A stretch of DNA of 16,431 nt. Origin: CAIKZJ01 sp964626015. GTDB lineage: Bacteria; Bacteroidota; Ignavibacteria; Tepidaquicellales; Tepidaquicellaceae. The notes under the pieces were generated by a model. The model saw only the letters and a list, made by a program, of their open reading frames with translations, was not told where the DNA came from and made no database searches. The DNA lies in NCBI GenBank assembly GCA_964626015.1, contig CAZVCC010000063.1:1-16431 (forward strand). The letters are read 5' to 3'. Below are positions 6,218 to 14,518 of the stretch, in pieces; position 1 is the first letter of the stretch, and each line of letters opens with the position of its first letter. The position numbers were made by a program, and so were the translations under genes.

Positions 6218-9088
6218 TCATTTTATGAGCATCATTTTCTTGATGTCGGTAAATCCTTCTGACTGCAGCCTGTAGAAATAGACACCGCTGGAAAATTCTG
6301 ATGCGTTGAAGTCAACAGTATAACTTCCTGCTGACTTTACTTCATTCACGAGTGTTCTAACTTCCCTGCCGAGTACGTCGTAAATCTTCAACGTCACGAG
6401 TCCCTGTTTCGGAAGAGCAAAGTTAATTTTTGTCGTTGGATTAAACGGATTCGGATAGTTCTGGCTTAATGAGTAAACATTCGGAATCGTTGTGCCGACA
6501 GGATTTACGCCTACTGCTGTATTGATAACAAGGCATACATTCGGACGAGTTGATGCTGTTGATGTAGCTGTCAGTCCACAACCAACACCACCGTCAACGT
6601 GATTATGAACTACAGTACCAGTCTGCGATGTTCCTGCTACGGTACTGTTTCCTGACCAATCTGCATTATCGAAACAAATTTCAACGAGTAGATTACCTGT
6701 TCCATTCCAGTAATAAGGAGTGGCAAGTTCAATATACTGAAGTCCGCTTCCGGGAGGAGTATAAGCAGAAGAAGTATAAACTTCACTCCATCCTGTAGTT
6801 GTCCATGATGAAATGGTTGAAGCAGTTATAGTCTGCATCTTTACTGAAAAACCACTCATTGCAGGTGAGCCTACTGTCAATATAGTAAATCCAATTTTAT
6901 TTATAAATCCTGCACCACCGCCGCCAGCGATAATTTCATCAGCTTTGTATAAAATTTGTGTTCTTGAATCTTCGTAAAGTGTGTAGAAAGGATAACTTGT
7001 AGAAGTTGTGCCTGTTCCAATACATGAAGTAGCTTGTGCAATAATCTTAAAAGTTCTTAGAGTTGTTGAATCGGTATTGTGTGCAGCCGAGTTATCGCGA
7101 GCGAAGACTCTATAAAATATTGAATCTCCAGCCTGAACGTCACTGCCTAAAGAATTAAATGCGGCAGAATATATTGACCCTGATGAATTCAATAATTTAA
7201 ACTGTTTTACTCCAGTACCAGTATTATTTTTGTACCACTTCACCCATGCAGAATCAACACCGATGTTATCAGTAACAGTAGCAGTTACGGTTGCCGGCCA
7301 TAAAGTTTTTGGTACGTCAGCAAGTGTTGTATGAACTATAACAGGTTTTGTTGTGTCAGGAGCTGCTATAAAAGAGACTGTATTTGCGGGCGCTCCTGCT
7401 GGATAAGTTACTGTTCTGTTCAATGCGTCGGTTGCGGTGACGTAATACCTATAAAGACCGGCACCTGAAAGCGGAAGGTTTGCTGTCCAGTTGTCGCCTC
7501 CGCTGTTTGTCATTGTAACATTTGAAGTAAGAACCGGATTATCTTTTGAATAATAAAGTTTTACTGTTGATGGTGTAATCGGGCTACCAGCCGGAATGAT
7601 TACGCAGTTAACTGCTCTGTTGCCTGCAACCAGTTCTGTGTTGCCGAGCGGTGTATGTGTTATCGCAGGACCGATATCAACTGATGCAGTCCATGCCTGG
7701 AAATTACCGAATTTATTATCAAACCAGAAAGGCCAAATTTTGTTGTTTCCTGATGTGATACCAATATAGTCGCCCATATAAGAACCGGAGCCGCCTTCAC
7801 CGCGAGGTCTCCAACTATGGTCGGAAATTTTAATATCTGTCCATGTTAAACCGCCGTCGATTGAGCGTGACATATATGTTTCGCAGGAATCTCCGACTGA
7901 AGGATAGTTTCTGTTATCATAATATACAACGTTAACACCGCCATTTTCATCAACTCTGATTGCCGGGAAGAACTGTACTTTACCGTTATTCATTGCATCC
8001 TGATTAACTCTGATACCTGCTGACCATGTTGTACCGCCGTCTGTTGAACGATGAAGAACAACGTCACCGTCGCTGCCTGCGGGTGCAAGATTTATCTGAG
8101 GAGCTACTATATAAATATAACCGTTATATGCACCTCCGCTTCTGTCAACACCAATACGCGGGAAACCGTTTACTCTGACACCCCAGCCGTTGTATGAAGA
8201 CGAGCGGACACCGTTACCGTCGAATGCGTTTTCTGTAACAGTCCAGTTAGCTCCGCCGTTAGTTGATTTTGCAAAACCATAGAAATCTTCAGTGTAAGGA
8301 CTTGCAGATAAAGGTGCAGCCCAGGTTACGTAAATAACGCCTCCCGGACCGGTTATAATATCGCAGCCCTGTGAATAATGACTTGCAGGTGGTGTGTTAA
8401 TCTGAGTCATTGCACTCCAGGAAACACCTCCGTTTGTTGTGTAAGAGAAAACGATAGACGGAGCTGACTGAGAAAAGTTACTCCAGACAGTGTAAGACCT
8501 TCCGTAATAAGGACTTGCGGGATAGTCGTCTGTTCCTGAAAAGTTTTTATCCGAGCTGACACTTGTAATAGTATAAGGAGTAGACCAGTTAACACCGTAG
8601 TTTGTTGAGTACTGACCATACATAAAAGCAGTACCTGTAGTATTTAAAGAAGTAAATACTATCACACCGTTTTTATCGATAGTCGGTGCGGGGTCTGATG
8701 TTGAACCCGGTTCATTCGGCATTAAGTCAGTTCCATACCAATTAAGACCGCCGTTAGTAGTAACATAGCAGCCCTGACCGTATGTGGAGCCGACGCTTGT
8801 ATTCGCAGAACCAAACATGAAATTCGGGTTTGCCGTCTGACTTACAAGAACAACTTCATTCTGTTCATTAGAGTTAGGCAACACTCTTATGTTTGGACTG
8901 ACAGACATTACACCCATCGGTGTATAATAAAGTGTCTGTTCTTTATTTGGATTTTCCCAAGAAACGAATTTCTGAGGTAGTTTATTGTAAATCCCAAGAG
9001 GTTTTGAGGTTTGTGACCATTTTTCCTGAGAGAAAGAGATATTGCAAACTAATGCAAGCAATATCAGAGAGAGAAACAATTTCTTCAT
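6218..9088 (-). CDS. Secreted six-bladed sialidase-fold (BNR/Asp-box) protein with T9SS sorting domain
   Basis: A 956-residue exported protein with a signal peptide at about 1-20 (LALVCNISFS-Q). Six Asp-box repeats appear at 110, 161, 217, 275, 348 and 409 (for example TTNGGLNW, STNGGANW, STDGGTTW, SIDGGLTW), spaced about 50-75 residues. This suits a six-bladed propeller of the sialidase fold. Residues 475-575 and 578-685 look like two Ig-like beta domains; the second starts DTTKPVIVHTTL. Residues 688-860 form a glycine/threonine-rich module beginning SCIGTGTTSTSYPF and containing LLVEICFDN. A similar module occurs in other T9SS cargo, but I cannot name it. Residues 873-956 are a type A sorting domain beginning SLSQNYPNPFNPTT. 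Asp-boxes are structural, so sialidase activity is not implied and I cannot identify catalytic residues. The ATG at 9088 has no Shine-Dalgarno sequence. It is single-gene transcribed and has its own terminator. Confidence 0.9.
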   Translation of the reverse strand: MKKLFLSLILLALVCNISFSQEKWSQTSKPLGIYNKLPQKFVSWENPNKEQTLYYTPMGVMSVSPNIRVLPNSNEQNEVVLVSQTANPNFMFGSANTSVGSTYGQGCYVTTNGGLNWYGTDLMPNEPGSTSDPAPTIDKNGVIVFTSLNTTGTAFMYGQYSTNYGVNWSTPYTITSVSSDKNFSGTDDYPASPYYGRSYTVWSNFSQSAPSIVFSYTTNGGVSWSAMTQINTPPASHYSQGCDIITGPGGVIYVTWAAPLSASPYTEDFYGFAKSTNGGANWTVTENAFDGNGVRSSSYNGWGVRVNGFPRIGVDRSGGAYNGYIYIVAPQINLAPAGSDGDVVLHRSTDGGTTWSAGIRVNQDAMNNGKVQFFPAIRVDENGGVNVVYYDNRNYPSVGDSCETYMSRSIDGGLTWTDIKISDHSWRPRGEGGSGSYMGDYIGITSGNNKIWPFWFDNKFGNFQAWTASVDIGPAITHTPLGNTELVAGNRAVNCVIIPAGSPITPSTVKLYYSKDNPVLTSNVTMTNSGGDNWTANLPLSGAGLYRYYVTATDALNRTVTYPAGAPANTVSFIAAPDTTKPVIVHTTLADVPKTLWPATVTATVTDNIGVDSAWVKWYKNNTGTGVKQFKLLNSSGSIYSAAFNSLGSDVQAGDSIFYRVFARDNSAAHNTDSTTLRTFKIIAQATSCIGTGTTSTSYPFYTLYEDSRTQILYKADEIIAGGGGAGFINKIGFTILTVGSPAMSGFSVKMQTITASTISSWTTTGWSEVYTSSAYTPPGSGLQYIELATPYYWNGTGNLLVEICFDNADWSGNSTVAGTSQTGTVVHNHVDGGVGCGLTATSTASTRPNVCLVINTAVGVNPVGTTIPNVYSLSQNYPNPFNPTTKINFALPKQGLVTLKIYDVLGREVRTLVNEVKSAGSYTVDFNASEFSSGVYFYRLQSEGFTDIKKMMLIK

Positions 9089-9261
9089 TTTGTGTAATTT
9101 TAAATTGATAATGAGGGTTAATTTAGCTATAAATATTCTTAAGTGAAACGCAATTAAGCCGAACCGAAATTCGGATGTAAGCCCGATAAACAGCTATAAT
9201 AATTTATACATTGACATTAAGCTGTAAAATAAAAAATTTAGTCAAAATCTAAATCATTAAT
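9089..9261. promoter_or_regulatory. Divergent promoter region
   Basis: These 173 bases separate divergently transcribed genes and must hold both promoters. On the plus strand there is a TATAAT at 9195-9200 and a TTGACA at 9211-9216, but neither has a well-spaced partner, so I do not assign a promoter. A short palindrome CCGAA-A-TTCGG lies at about 9165-9175. No Shine-Dalgarno sequence precedes either start codon. Confidence 0.5.
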
Positions 9262-10845
9262 ATGAAAAAATTAGCAATACGCTTAAGATTTATAATTGTA
9301 CTGGTATCATTAATACCCTTTATATCTCAGTATGGCTGTGATATAAAAGAGCCGACAGCCCCAGAATGGGATATAACGGGGAATTTACCAATCATAAACA
9401 GGTATTATTACATTTATGATATGCTTAAACATTCAACAAATATCCAGTACGATAGTATTAACAGTAACGTCATACTGACCGGAACAACGTCAAACACTGA
9501 CCTTTTCAGCGAGATTAAATCCGAGGGAGTTGCTCAGTCATTTTATAACGTACCGACGAACCTGACACAAGACACTACAATATTTATTCATTTTGATGAT
9601 TCTACTCAGGCATCATTTATTAGTTTTTTGAGCGGTGAGTTAATTTTAAAATTCTGGGGAGCATCAATTAATTCTTACACGGTTAATTTATCTTTAGAAA
9701 ACCTTCGTTCGAGGAATGATACTGCGTTGAAATACACTAATACAATTCAAGTCCCCACGAATACACAAAGGCAGATAAATATTCCGTTGCTTAACTGGGT
9801 TTATAAATCGAACAACGGAGTATCGAATATAATAACATTAAAGTTAAGAACGATATCAAACACGAATGAGCCCGCAACGTTCAGCTCAGAAGTTTCTCCG
9901 TACACTGTTGAAAGAATCGTCGGCAGGATAAAGCCAACTTACATAGAAAGAGAATTCAGCAGGACAGATTCTCCTTTTGGTACGGACGTACCCGAGGGAT
10001 TTATAAATTTTGCTGGTGTTGACGGTAACAACACTTACATTCTATTAAAAAGATACGAGAATAATTACCAGCTTGATTTTGAACAGGTATCTATACAAGG
10101 TGTGAATAAGAACGGCAACAAGGTAAATTTACGGTATAATCCGGGAGGTAATCCCACGATGAATGATACACTATTCAACCTCAAACTTGAGCAGGATAAA
10201 GATTCGAGTATTTTTTATTTAACAAGCATAAACAGTAATGTTGCAGAATTTATTGGCAATATTCCAAAAGACATTTATGTTGCAAAGACAATTTTGATTA
10301 ATAAGCCATATGCAATCGGGAGCACGAATTATCTTGACAGCTTTTCAACGAATACGAATTTTTCCGTTCCGATAAACATGAATATTTCTCGGACAAATGC
10401 TGTAATTCAGGAAGACACGGCGGATTTCGGGATAAGCGATGAAGATCAAAGGAAGAAAATGCAAAACTGCCAGAGCATGGATATTGAATTGCGAATGTCT
10501 AATGCGATTGCTTTGTATGCCATATCAAAAATTGAAGTACTTGACTCATTTAATGTACATTTGTTCTCTCTATCTCAAATGCTGGGCAACTCAACTGATT
10601 CCACAATATCGGTAAACCGTGCACCAGTGGATAATAACGGGTTTGTAAACGGCATTAGCCAGCAGACATACAGGACGACTGTACCAAAAGAAGTAATAGA
10701 TAAATTACTTCGAGCAGGGAAAGTTGTGTATAATACAAGGTTCTATACTGATCAAAATCCGACCTCGTTCATTCGGGTTGTTAAGAATGATTATACTAAG
10801 TTATTGGGTATAGGCAAAGTAATTTACAGAATTAAGGAGGATTAA
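9262..10845 (+). CDS. Exported envelope protein of unknown function, possible lipoprotein
   Basis: A 527-residue protein I do not recognise by family. The N-terminus is a typical export signal (MKKLAIRLRF then a hydrophobic run) ending in ISQYGC, which puts Cys26 after Gly. The -3 position is Gln, so the lipobox is weak and lipidation is only possible. The segment after it, EPTAPEWDITGNLPI, has the Pro-x-Trp-Asp pattern that I associate with start regions of beta-rich envelope lipoproteins in this superphylum. The rest is Asn/Thr/Ser-rich and beta-strand-like, with no transmembrane segment and no sorting domain. It leads a plus-strand operon, 9 bases before a DUF5723-like outer-membrane protein. 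An inferred role as a periplasmic or outer-membrane partner of that protein is plausible but untested. Confidence 0.85.
   Translation: MKKLAIRLRFIIVLVSLIPFISQYGCDIKEPTAPEWDITGNLPIINRYYYIYDMLKHSTNIQYDSINSNVILTGTTSNTDLFSEIKSEGVAQSFYNVPTNLTQDTTIFIHFDDSTQASFISFLSGELILKFWGASINSYTVNLSLENLRSRNDTALKYTNTIQVPTNTQRQINIPLLNWVYKSNNGVSNIITLKLRTISNTNEPATFSSEVSPYTVERIVGRIKPTYIEREFSRTDSPFGTDVPEGFINFAGVDGNNTYILLKRYENNYQLDFEQVSIQGVNKNGNKVNLRYNPGGNPTMNDTLFNLKLEQDKDSSIFYLTSINSNVAEFIGNIPKDIYVAKTILINKPYAIGSTNYLDSFSTNTNFSVPINMNISRTNAVIQEDTADFGISDEDQRKKMQNCQSMDIELRMSNAIALYAISKIEVLDSFNVHLFSLSQMLGNSTDSTISVNRAPVDNNGFVNGISQQTYRTTVPKEVIDKLLRAGKVVYNTRFYTDQNPTSFIRVVKNDYTKLLGIGKVIYRIKED
10834..10840 (+). promoter_or_regulatory. 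Shine-Dalgarno sequence before the DUF5723-like gene
   Basis: AAGGAGG lies inside the last codons of the preceding gene, 14 bases before the ATG at 10855 and 26 before the ATG at 10867. It is the best ribosome binding site in a window where most genes lack one. Its spacing favours the upstream start. Confidence 0.6.
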
Positions 10846-10854
10846 ATTAGCAAA

Positions 10855-12270
10855 ATGGGAATACTTATGAACAAATATGTTGCAGCATTAATAATTATAT
10901 TTATCGTTTTAATCTCTGATTCATTTGCTCAGTATCAGTTTACAGTGCGCAATCATTCTATGGGCAGAGCATCGACAGCAGCTTCATACAGCATTGATGC
11001 TATAGGTTTTAATCCCGCAAACATAATCAACCAAAGAAGCATAGATACGAGTACAGTTGATTTCAGCGTTGCGACCAATTTCGGATTTATGCTTGATGCT
11101 ACATTTGCACCTCTGAATCTTCTCGACCAGTATTTCACAAAAAATGCAGATGGCTCGAAAAAGTACTTAAACACTTCCGATAAAAACGATATTATCGAAC
11201 AGGTGGGCAACTCCCCTATTAATTCAATCGGGAATATTAAACCTTTATCAGTAGTTGTTCGAACAAAAGCCGGAACTTTTGGCTTCGGAATCGAAGAAAG
11301 AGTAGGAGGACATTTTTATTTTGACAAGGATTTTCTGGAAGTGGCGTTCTTTGGCAATGAGGTGAACAGGAGGTATGATTTTTCCGAGCTTGATTTTAAC
11401 ACTTCATGGACGCGGCAGATATCATTTTCATACGCAAGGAAATTAGACATAAAAAACAATAAAAACTTCAAGTACATTAATTTGGGCGCATCATTTAAGC
11501 CTCAACTTGGGTTCTACTATTCTGAAATAATTGATAACAACCTTTCAATATTCACGAATGACAGCAATCAAATCTCCGGCTCAGGAAGGATGACGCTGCT
11601 TTATTCGGGTATTTCGTCAGAAAGAAAGTTAAAAGCACCTTTTAATAATGCGGGGTTCGGATTGGGGTTCGATTTAGGATTATCGACAACGCTTGAAAAC
11701 TTTTTCAATGTAGGAAAACTCAATCTTGGTATCAGTGTTACTGATATCGGTTATATAAACTGGAAATCAAATGCAGCAAATTACTACTACGACGGCAGTT
11801 TTTTAATTACCGATATAACCAAGAAAGAACAGCTCGATTCGCTTGAAGATGTTATTAACGGAACGAGGTCTCCGATTGGCAGTTTTACGAGAATGCTTTC
11901 GACAACAGTGAGGATTGGCGCACAGTATAAATATTATTCGAATAAACAAATGAGAGACGGTAAAACACATTCAGAGGATATGGAATTGATGAGTTTTGCG
12001 CTTGATTACATACAGGGTTTTACCAATAATTACGGCGGAACGACAACTCCCATTGTTGCGTTCGGATACGAGATTAATCCCTTAAACTTTCTTTCGGGAA
12101 GACTCGGTTTAGTCGCGGGTGGACGGGAGAAATTCGAGCTTAGTTTTGGTTTAGGTGTAAACGCAGGACCGTTTTCGATGGATTTCGGAACGTACAACAT
12201 ATTGAGTGTTTTTGCTCCAAAAAAGACCAAGAACTTTTCACTCGGACTAAACATGAATTTCAAGATTTAG
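10855..12270 (+). CDS. DUF5723-like outer-membrane beta-barrel protein
   Basis: A 471-residue exported protein. The signal peptide MNKYVAALIIIFIVLISDSF ends before AQ. The mature N-terminus, with NHSMGRASTAASYSIDAIGFNPANI, resembles the start of PorV/FadL-like barrels, where small residues precede a GFNPA or WNPA motif. The rest alternates short beta strands with aromatic ends and many Gly/Asn turns, and closes with FSLGLNMNFKI, a typical barrel-end strand. My best match from memory is DUF5723. The start could be 10855 (MGILMNKY, nearer the Shine-Dalgarno sequence) or 10867 (MNKY). It sits second in the operon, 9 bases after the possible lipoprotein and 2 bases before the acetyltransferase gene. 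PorV-like barrels serve T9SS in relatives, but no direct link to T9SS is visible here. Confidence 0.82.
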   Translation: MGILMNKYVAALIIIFIVLISDSFAQYQFTVRNHSMGRASTAASYSIDAIGFNPANIINQRSIDTSTVDFSVATNFGFMLDATFAPLNLLDQYFTKNADGSKKYLNTSDKNDIIEQVGNSPINSIGNIKPLSVVVRTKAGTFGFGIEERVGGHFYFDKDFLEVAFFGNEVNRRYDFSELDFNTSWTRQISFSYARKLDIKNNKNFKYINLGASFKPQLGFYYSEIIDNNLSIFTNDSNQISGSGRMTLLYSGISSERKLKAPFNNAGFGLGFDLGLSTTLENFFNVGKLNLGISVTDIGYINWKSNAANYYYDGSFLITDITKKEQLDSLEDVINGTRSPIGSFTRMLSTTVRIGAQYKYYSNKQMRDGKTHSEDMELMSFALDYIQGFTNNYGGTTTPIVAFGYEINPLNFLSGRLGLVAGGREKFELSFGLGVNAGPFSMDFGTYNILSVFAPKKTKNFSLGLNMNFKI

Positions 12271-12272
12271 GA

Positions 12273-12899
12273 TTGGAAAACAGCATTCTGATAAGAAGTT
12301 TAGAAGCAGAAGATTTTAAGAATGCAGTAGATATTTTTACGGAAGGATTCATTGAGGACCCTTTGCATCTGTTACTTTTCCCCGAATACAAAGAGAGAGC
12401 AAGGGTAACGAGATGCATATACGAAATGATGGTTTATGATATTGTACCCGGTTTGAACATTCAGTTAAAAGGTTTGCATTATAAAAATCAGATTGCAGGA
12501 TGTTTAATATATACAAGACCAGATGCAAAAGTATGGACTGAGAAAATGAACGAAGCGGTAAAGAGAATGAGAATAAAAGCAAACAATCCCGACGTCAAAC
12601 ACATCGGTAAATATGCGATGAAAACCGCATTGTATAAGCCTGAAGAAAAGCACATATACTTAAACGAGCTCACTGTGAAGAAACAATACCGCCAAAAAGG
12701 ATTAGCACGTATGCTTTTAGAAAGTGCTGAAGAAGATGCGGTAATGTTTCCCGATATTAAGAAAATAGTGCTTGATACTACGAATATTTTAAACGTTGAA
12801 ATTTATAAAAAGATTGGCTATAATGTGTTCCATGAATTTAATTTCTTGGGATTAACGGGCTATTCGATGGTTAAAGAAATTAAATCAAAAGAACAATAA
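12273..12899 (+). CDS. GNAT-family N-acetyltransferase
   Basis: A 208-residue cytosolic protein of the GNAT fold. The acetyl-CoA binding motif A is visible at about 129-149 as LNELTVKKQYRQKGLARMLL, including the Q/R-x-x-G-x-A loop (RQKGLA). Motif B follows as IYKKIGY at 177-183. GNAT enzymes transfer the acetyl group of acetyl-CoA to an amine of a small molecule, peptide or protein; the acceptor here is unknown. The start codon is TTG, 2 bases after the previous stop, and no in-frame ATG lies near, so translation is probably coupled to the upstream gene. A cytosolic acetyltransferase between two outer-membrane protein genes is unusual and suggests either chance co-transcription or modification of an envelope precursor. 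Confidence 0.88.
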   Translation: MENSILIRSLEAEDFKNAVDIFTEGFIEDPLHLLLFPEYKERARVTRCIYEMMVYDIVPGLNIQLKGLHYKNQIAGCLIYTRPDAKVWTEKMNEAVKRMRIKANNPDVKHIGKYAMKTALYKPEEKHIYLNELTVKKQYRQKGLARMLLESAEEDAVMFPDIKKIVLDTTNILNVEIYKKIGYNVFHEFNFLGLTGYSMVKEIKSKEQ

Positions 12900-12932
12900 A
12901 GTAAGTATTTTAAAAAAAATTGGGGAGAACAA

Positions 12933-13898
12933 ATGAGAAAACTTATTACTTTACTACTAGTACTGTTTATCAGTGCAAGCGTAACAAAAGCTCAGAACCT
13001 TGAAGAAAATCTTCAGAAAGTGGGTCCGAATTATGCGAAACTTTACCTGCAGCCGCTCGTGGATGCGCTTGGTACGAACCTTAATTCGAATTACTTTTTC
13101 GACGCTCACGTACCATTTGACAAGAAAGTACCCATGGGTTTCAACGTTGGAATAAGGTTCAGGCTCATGAACACATTCATGAGCAGCGACGACCAGAAAT
13201 TCAGTTACAGTTACGCTGATTCATTCGCCGTCGGAGGAAGTTATACTAAAGGCACTTACAGAGTTCAGGATGCACCAACAGCAATCGGAGAGAAGACTGC
13301 TGCTATAGGAAAGTTTTACGACCAAAACGGTAATTATGTCTCCGGACAGGATATCACCTTAATCGGCGGAGTACTAAAGACAACATCAGTACCGTTCTTT
13401 ATTCCCGAAATAACATTTGGAACCCTGTACGGAACTGACGGCTCGATAAGTTTCCTTCCGAAGATTAAAGTTGGCGACATAGGCTCTGTTTCTTATTTTG
13501 GATTTACGCTCAGACATAATCTAAGCCATTACTTTCCAAAAAGCCCGGTTGACTTTGCCGTACAGGGCGGGTATCAGGGTATGTACTTTACAGAACCCGA
13601 TAATAACGACCTCTGGAAGTCGGGAAATTTCTTCATAAACGGACAGGTAAGCAAATCTTATAAATTCCTTACAGGTTATGCTGCACTCCAGTATGAAAGT
13701 TTCAAAGCCGATTTCTCCTACAATTATGTAAGCTCTAACGGTACTAAAACACCCGTAAAAGTAACAGTTGACGGAAATAACAATTTCAGGTTTGTAATAG
13801 GAGGAACGGTAAGAACAGGTTTCTTCGCATTCAATCTTGACGCAAACATCGGTAAAAGGTTTGCGATATCCTCAGGTATTAATTTTATAATTTTATAA
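12933..13898 (+). CDS. DUF6588-like outer-membrane beta-barrel protein
   Basis: A 321-residue exported protein with a signal peptide MRKLITLLLVLFISASVTKA cleaved before Q. The mature start NLEENLQKVGPNYAKLYLQP and the following beta-rich body with many Gly/Phe/Tyr-ended strands, closing in FAISSGINFIIL, fit an outer-membrane barrel. It resembles the DUF6588 family as far as I can judge from memory. A GGGAG at 12923-12927 is 5 bases before the ATG and can act as a ribosome binding site. It is the last gene of the operon, 33 bases after the acetyltransferase gene, and a strong terminator follows. The function is unknown; a role in the envelope together with the first two genes of the operon is inferred. 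Confidence 0.83.
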   Translation: MRKLITLLLVLFISASVTKAQNLEENLQKVGPNYAKLYLQPLVDALGTNLNSNYFFDAHVPFDKKVPMGFNVGIRFRLMNTFMSSDDQKFSYSYADSFAVGGSYTKGTYRVQDAPTAIGEKTAAIGKFYDQNGNYVSGQDITLIGGVLKTTSVPFFIPEITFGTLYGTDGSISFLPKIKVGDIGSVSYFGFTLRHNLSHYFPKSPVDFAVQGGYQGMYFTEPDNNDLWKSGNFFINGQVSKSYKFLTGYAALQYESFKADFSYNYVSSNGTKTPVKVTVDGNNNFRFVIGGTVRTGFFAFNLDANIGKRFAISSGINFIIL

Positions 13899-13915
13899 GA
13901 TATTAAAGAATGTTT

Positions 13916-13950
13916 AAAAAGGGTATCCGCGTCAAGCGGATACCCTTTTT
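13916..13950. terminator. Strong bidirectional rho-independent terminator
   Basis: GGGTATCCGC (13921-13930) and GCGGATACCC (13936-13945) form a perfect 10-bp stem around a GTCAA loop. An AAAAA run on the left and a TTTTT run on the right extend the stem and give a U tract in both directions. It ends the four-gene plus operon (stop at 13898) and also lies just after the stop of the minus-strand gamma-glutamyltransferase remnant at 13955. Confidence 0.93.
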
Positions 13951-13954
13951 AATT

Positions 13955-14191
13955 TCAGTATCCAACTGCCATTCCGTTTCCGCGTTTATCGGAGTGACCC
14001 GAAAGTGTTCCGTCTATATTAAACACTATTGCTTCCACCCTGCCGAAATCAGATACTATTTTAATATCATAACCAAGTTCGGAAAGTTTCTTTATTTTAT
14101 TTCTCGAGAGCAAAGCTTTTTCAACCTGAAGTAAATCCGGCAGCCACTGATGATGAAAGCGGGGAGAATCAACAGCATCACGAATATTAAT
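13955..14191 (-). pseudogene. ggt: 3' remnant of a gamma-glutamyltransferase gene
   Basis: Hand translation of the minus strand gives 78 residues without a stop. They match the C-terminal end of the gamma-glutamyltransferase small subunit: NIRDAVDSPRFHHQWLPD at the start, then an LSELGYDI segment, a DGTLSGHSDKRGNG segment, and the end GMAVGY before TGA. SPRFHHQWLPD and the GxSDxR...G.AxGY end are characteristic. The normal enzyme is about 550-600 residues, so about 85 percent is missing. Upstream of 14191 an in-frame TGA appears, the other frames show no family motifs, and no start codon precedes the match. This is a 5'-truncated remnant, not a live gene. The family transfers gamma-glutamyl groups in glutathione and peptide metabolism. 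The C-terminal end reads cleanly, so the break may be fairly recent, or the region may hold an assembly error. Confidence 0.88.
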
Positions 14192-14518
14192 TCATAATTC
14201 TCATACTGTAACGTATTTTCTCTTCTGTTGTGATCGTACATTTTTTACACAATGCGGTACGATATTCATAGTAAATGATTCATTGACAAATAAAACAAGA
14301 ATAAGTATTTTGAAAACATATAATAAAATACCCCCCCCCCGAAAAAAAATATAAGAGGGGGATAAACAAAATAGACCATGAAAAAAACCATGTTTTCATA
14401 TTTGTCTTCAAATCCCCGGGGTACCTCACTTCATCTTTATATATTCTATTATTTTTCTACATTCTCTTTTTTACTCAAATCTAATTGTATTGAAATCCAA
14501 AACTCTTAATTTATAATC
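14192..14518. other. AT-rich gene-free stretch with homopolymer tract
   Basis: These 327 bases lie between the broken end of the gamma-glutamyltransferase remnant and the next plus-strand gene. I see no coding frame with family features. It holds a C10 tract, an A8 tract, a G5 run and the inverted repeat ATGAAAA/TTTTCAT at 14378-14384 and 14393-14399. A TTGAAA/TATAAT pair with 16-base spacing just before 14519 is too close to the start codon to be a useful promoter unless the message is almost leaderless. Confidence 0.6.
14331..14340. repeat. C10 homopolymer tract
   Basis: Ten consecutive C bases, followed by G and A8, in otherwise AT-rich DNA about 180 bases upstream of a secreted protein gene. 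A G5 run at 14357-14361 could pair with part of it. Such tracts are prone to slippage in replication and to sequencing error. Confidence 0.9.

Noticed and set aside
13910..14134. 74-residue plus-strand frame after the DUF6588-like gene
   Set aside because: It begins inside the terminator hairpin and runs antisense to the clear gamma-glutamyltransferase C-terminal match on the minus strand.
14414..14427. ATCCCCGGGGTACC resembling a cloning polylinker
   Set aside because: It differs from the common polylinker order by an extra G and lacks the other adjoining restriction sites; probably chance.
14487..14517. TTGAAA-16-TATAAT as a promoter for the 14519 gene
   Set aside because: The TATAAT ends one base before the ATG, so transcription would start inside the coding region.
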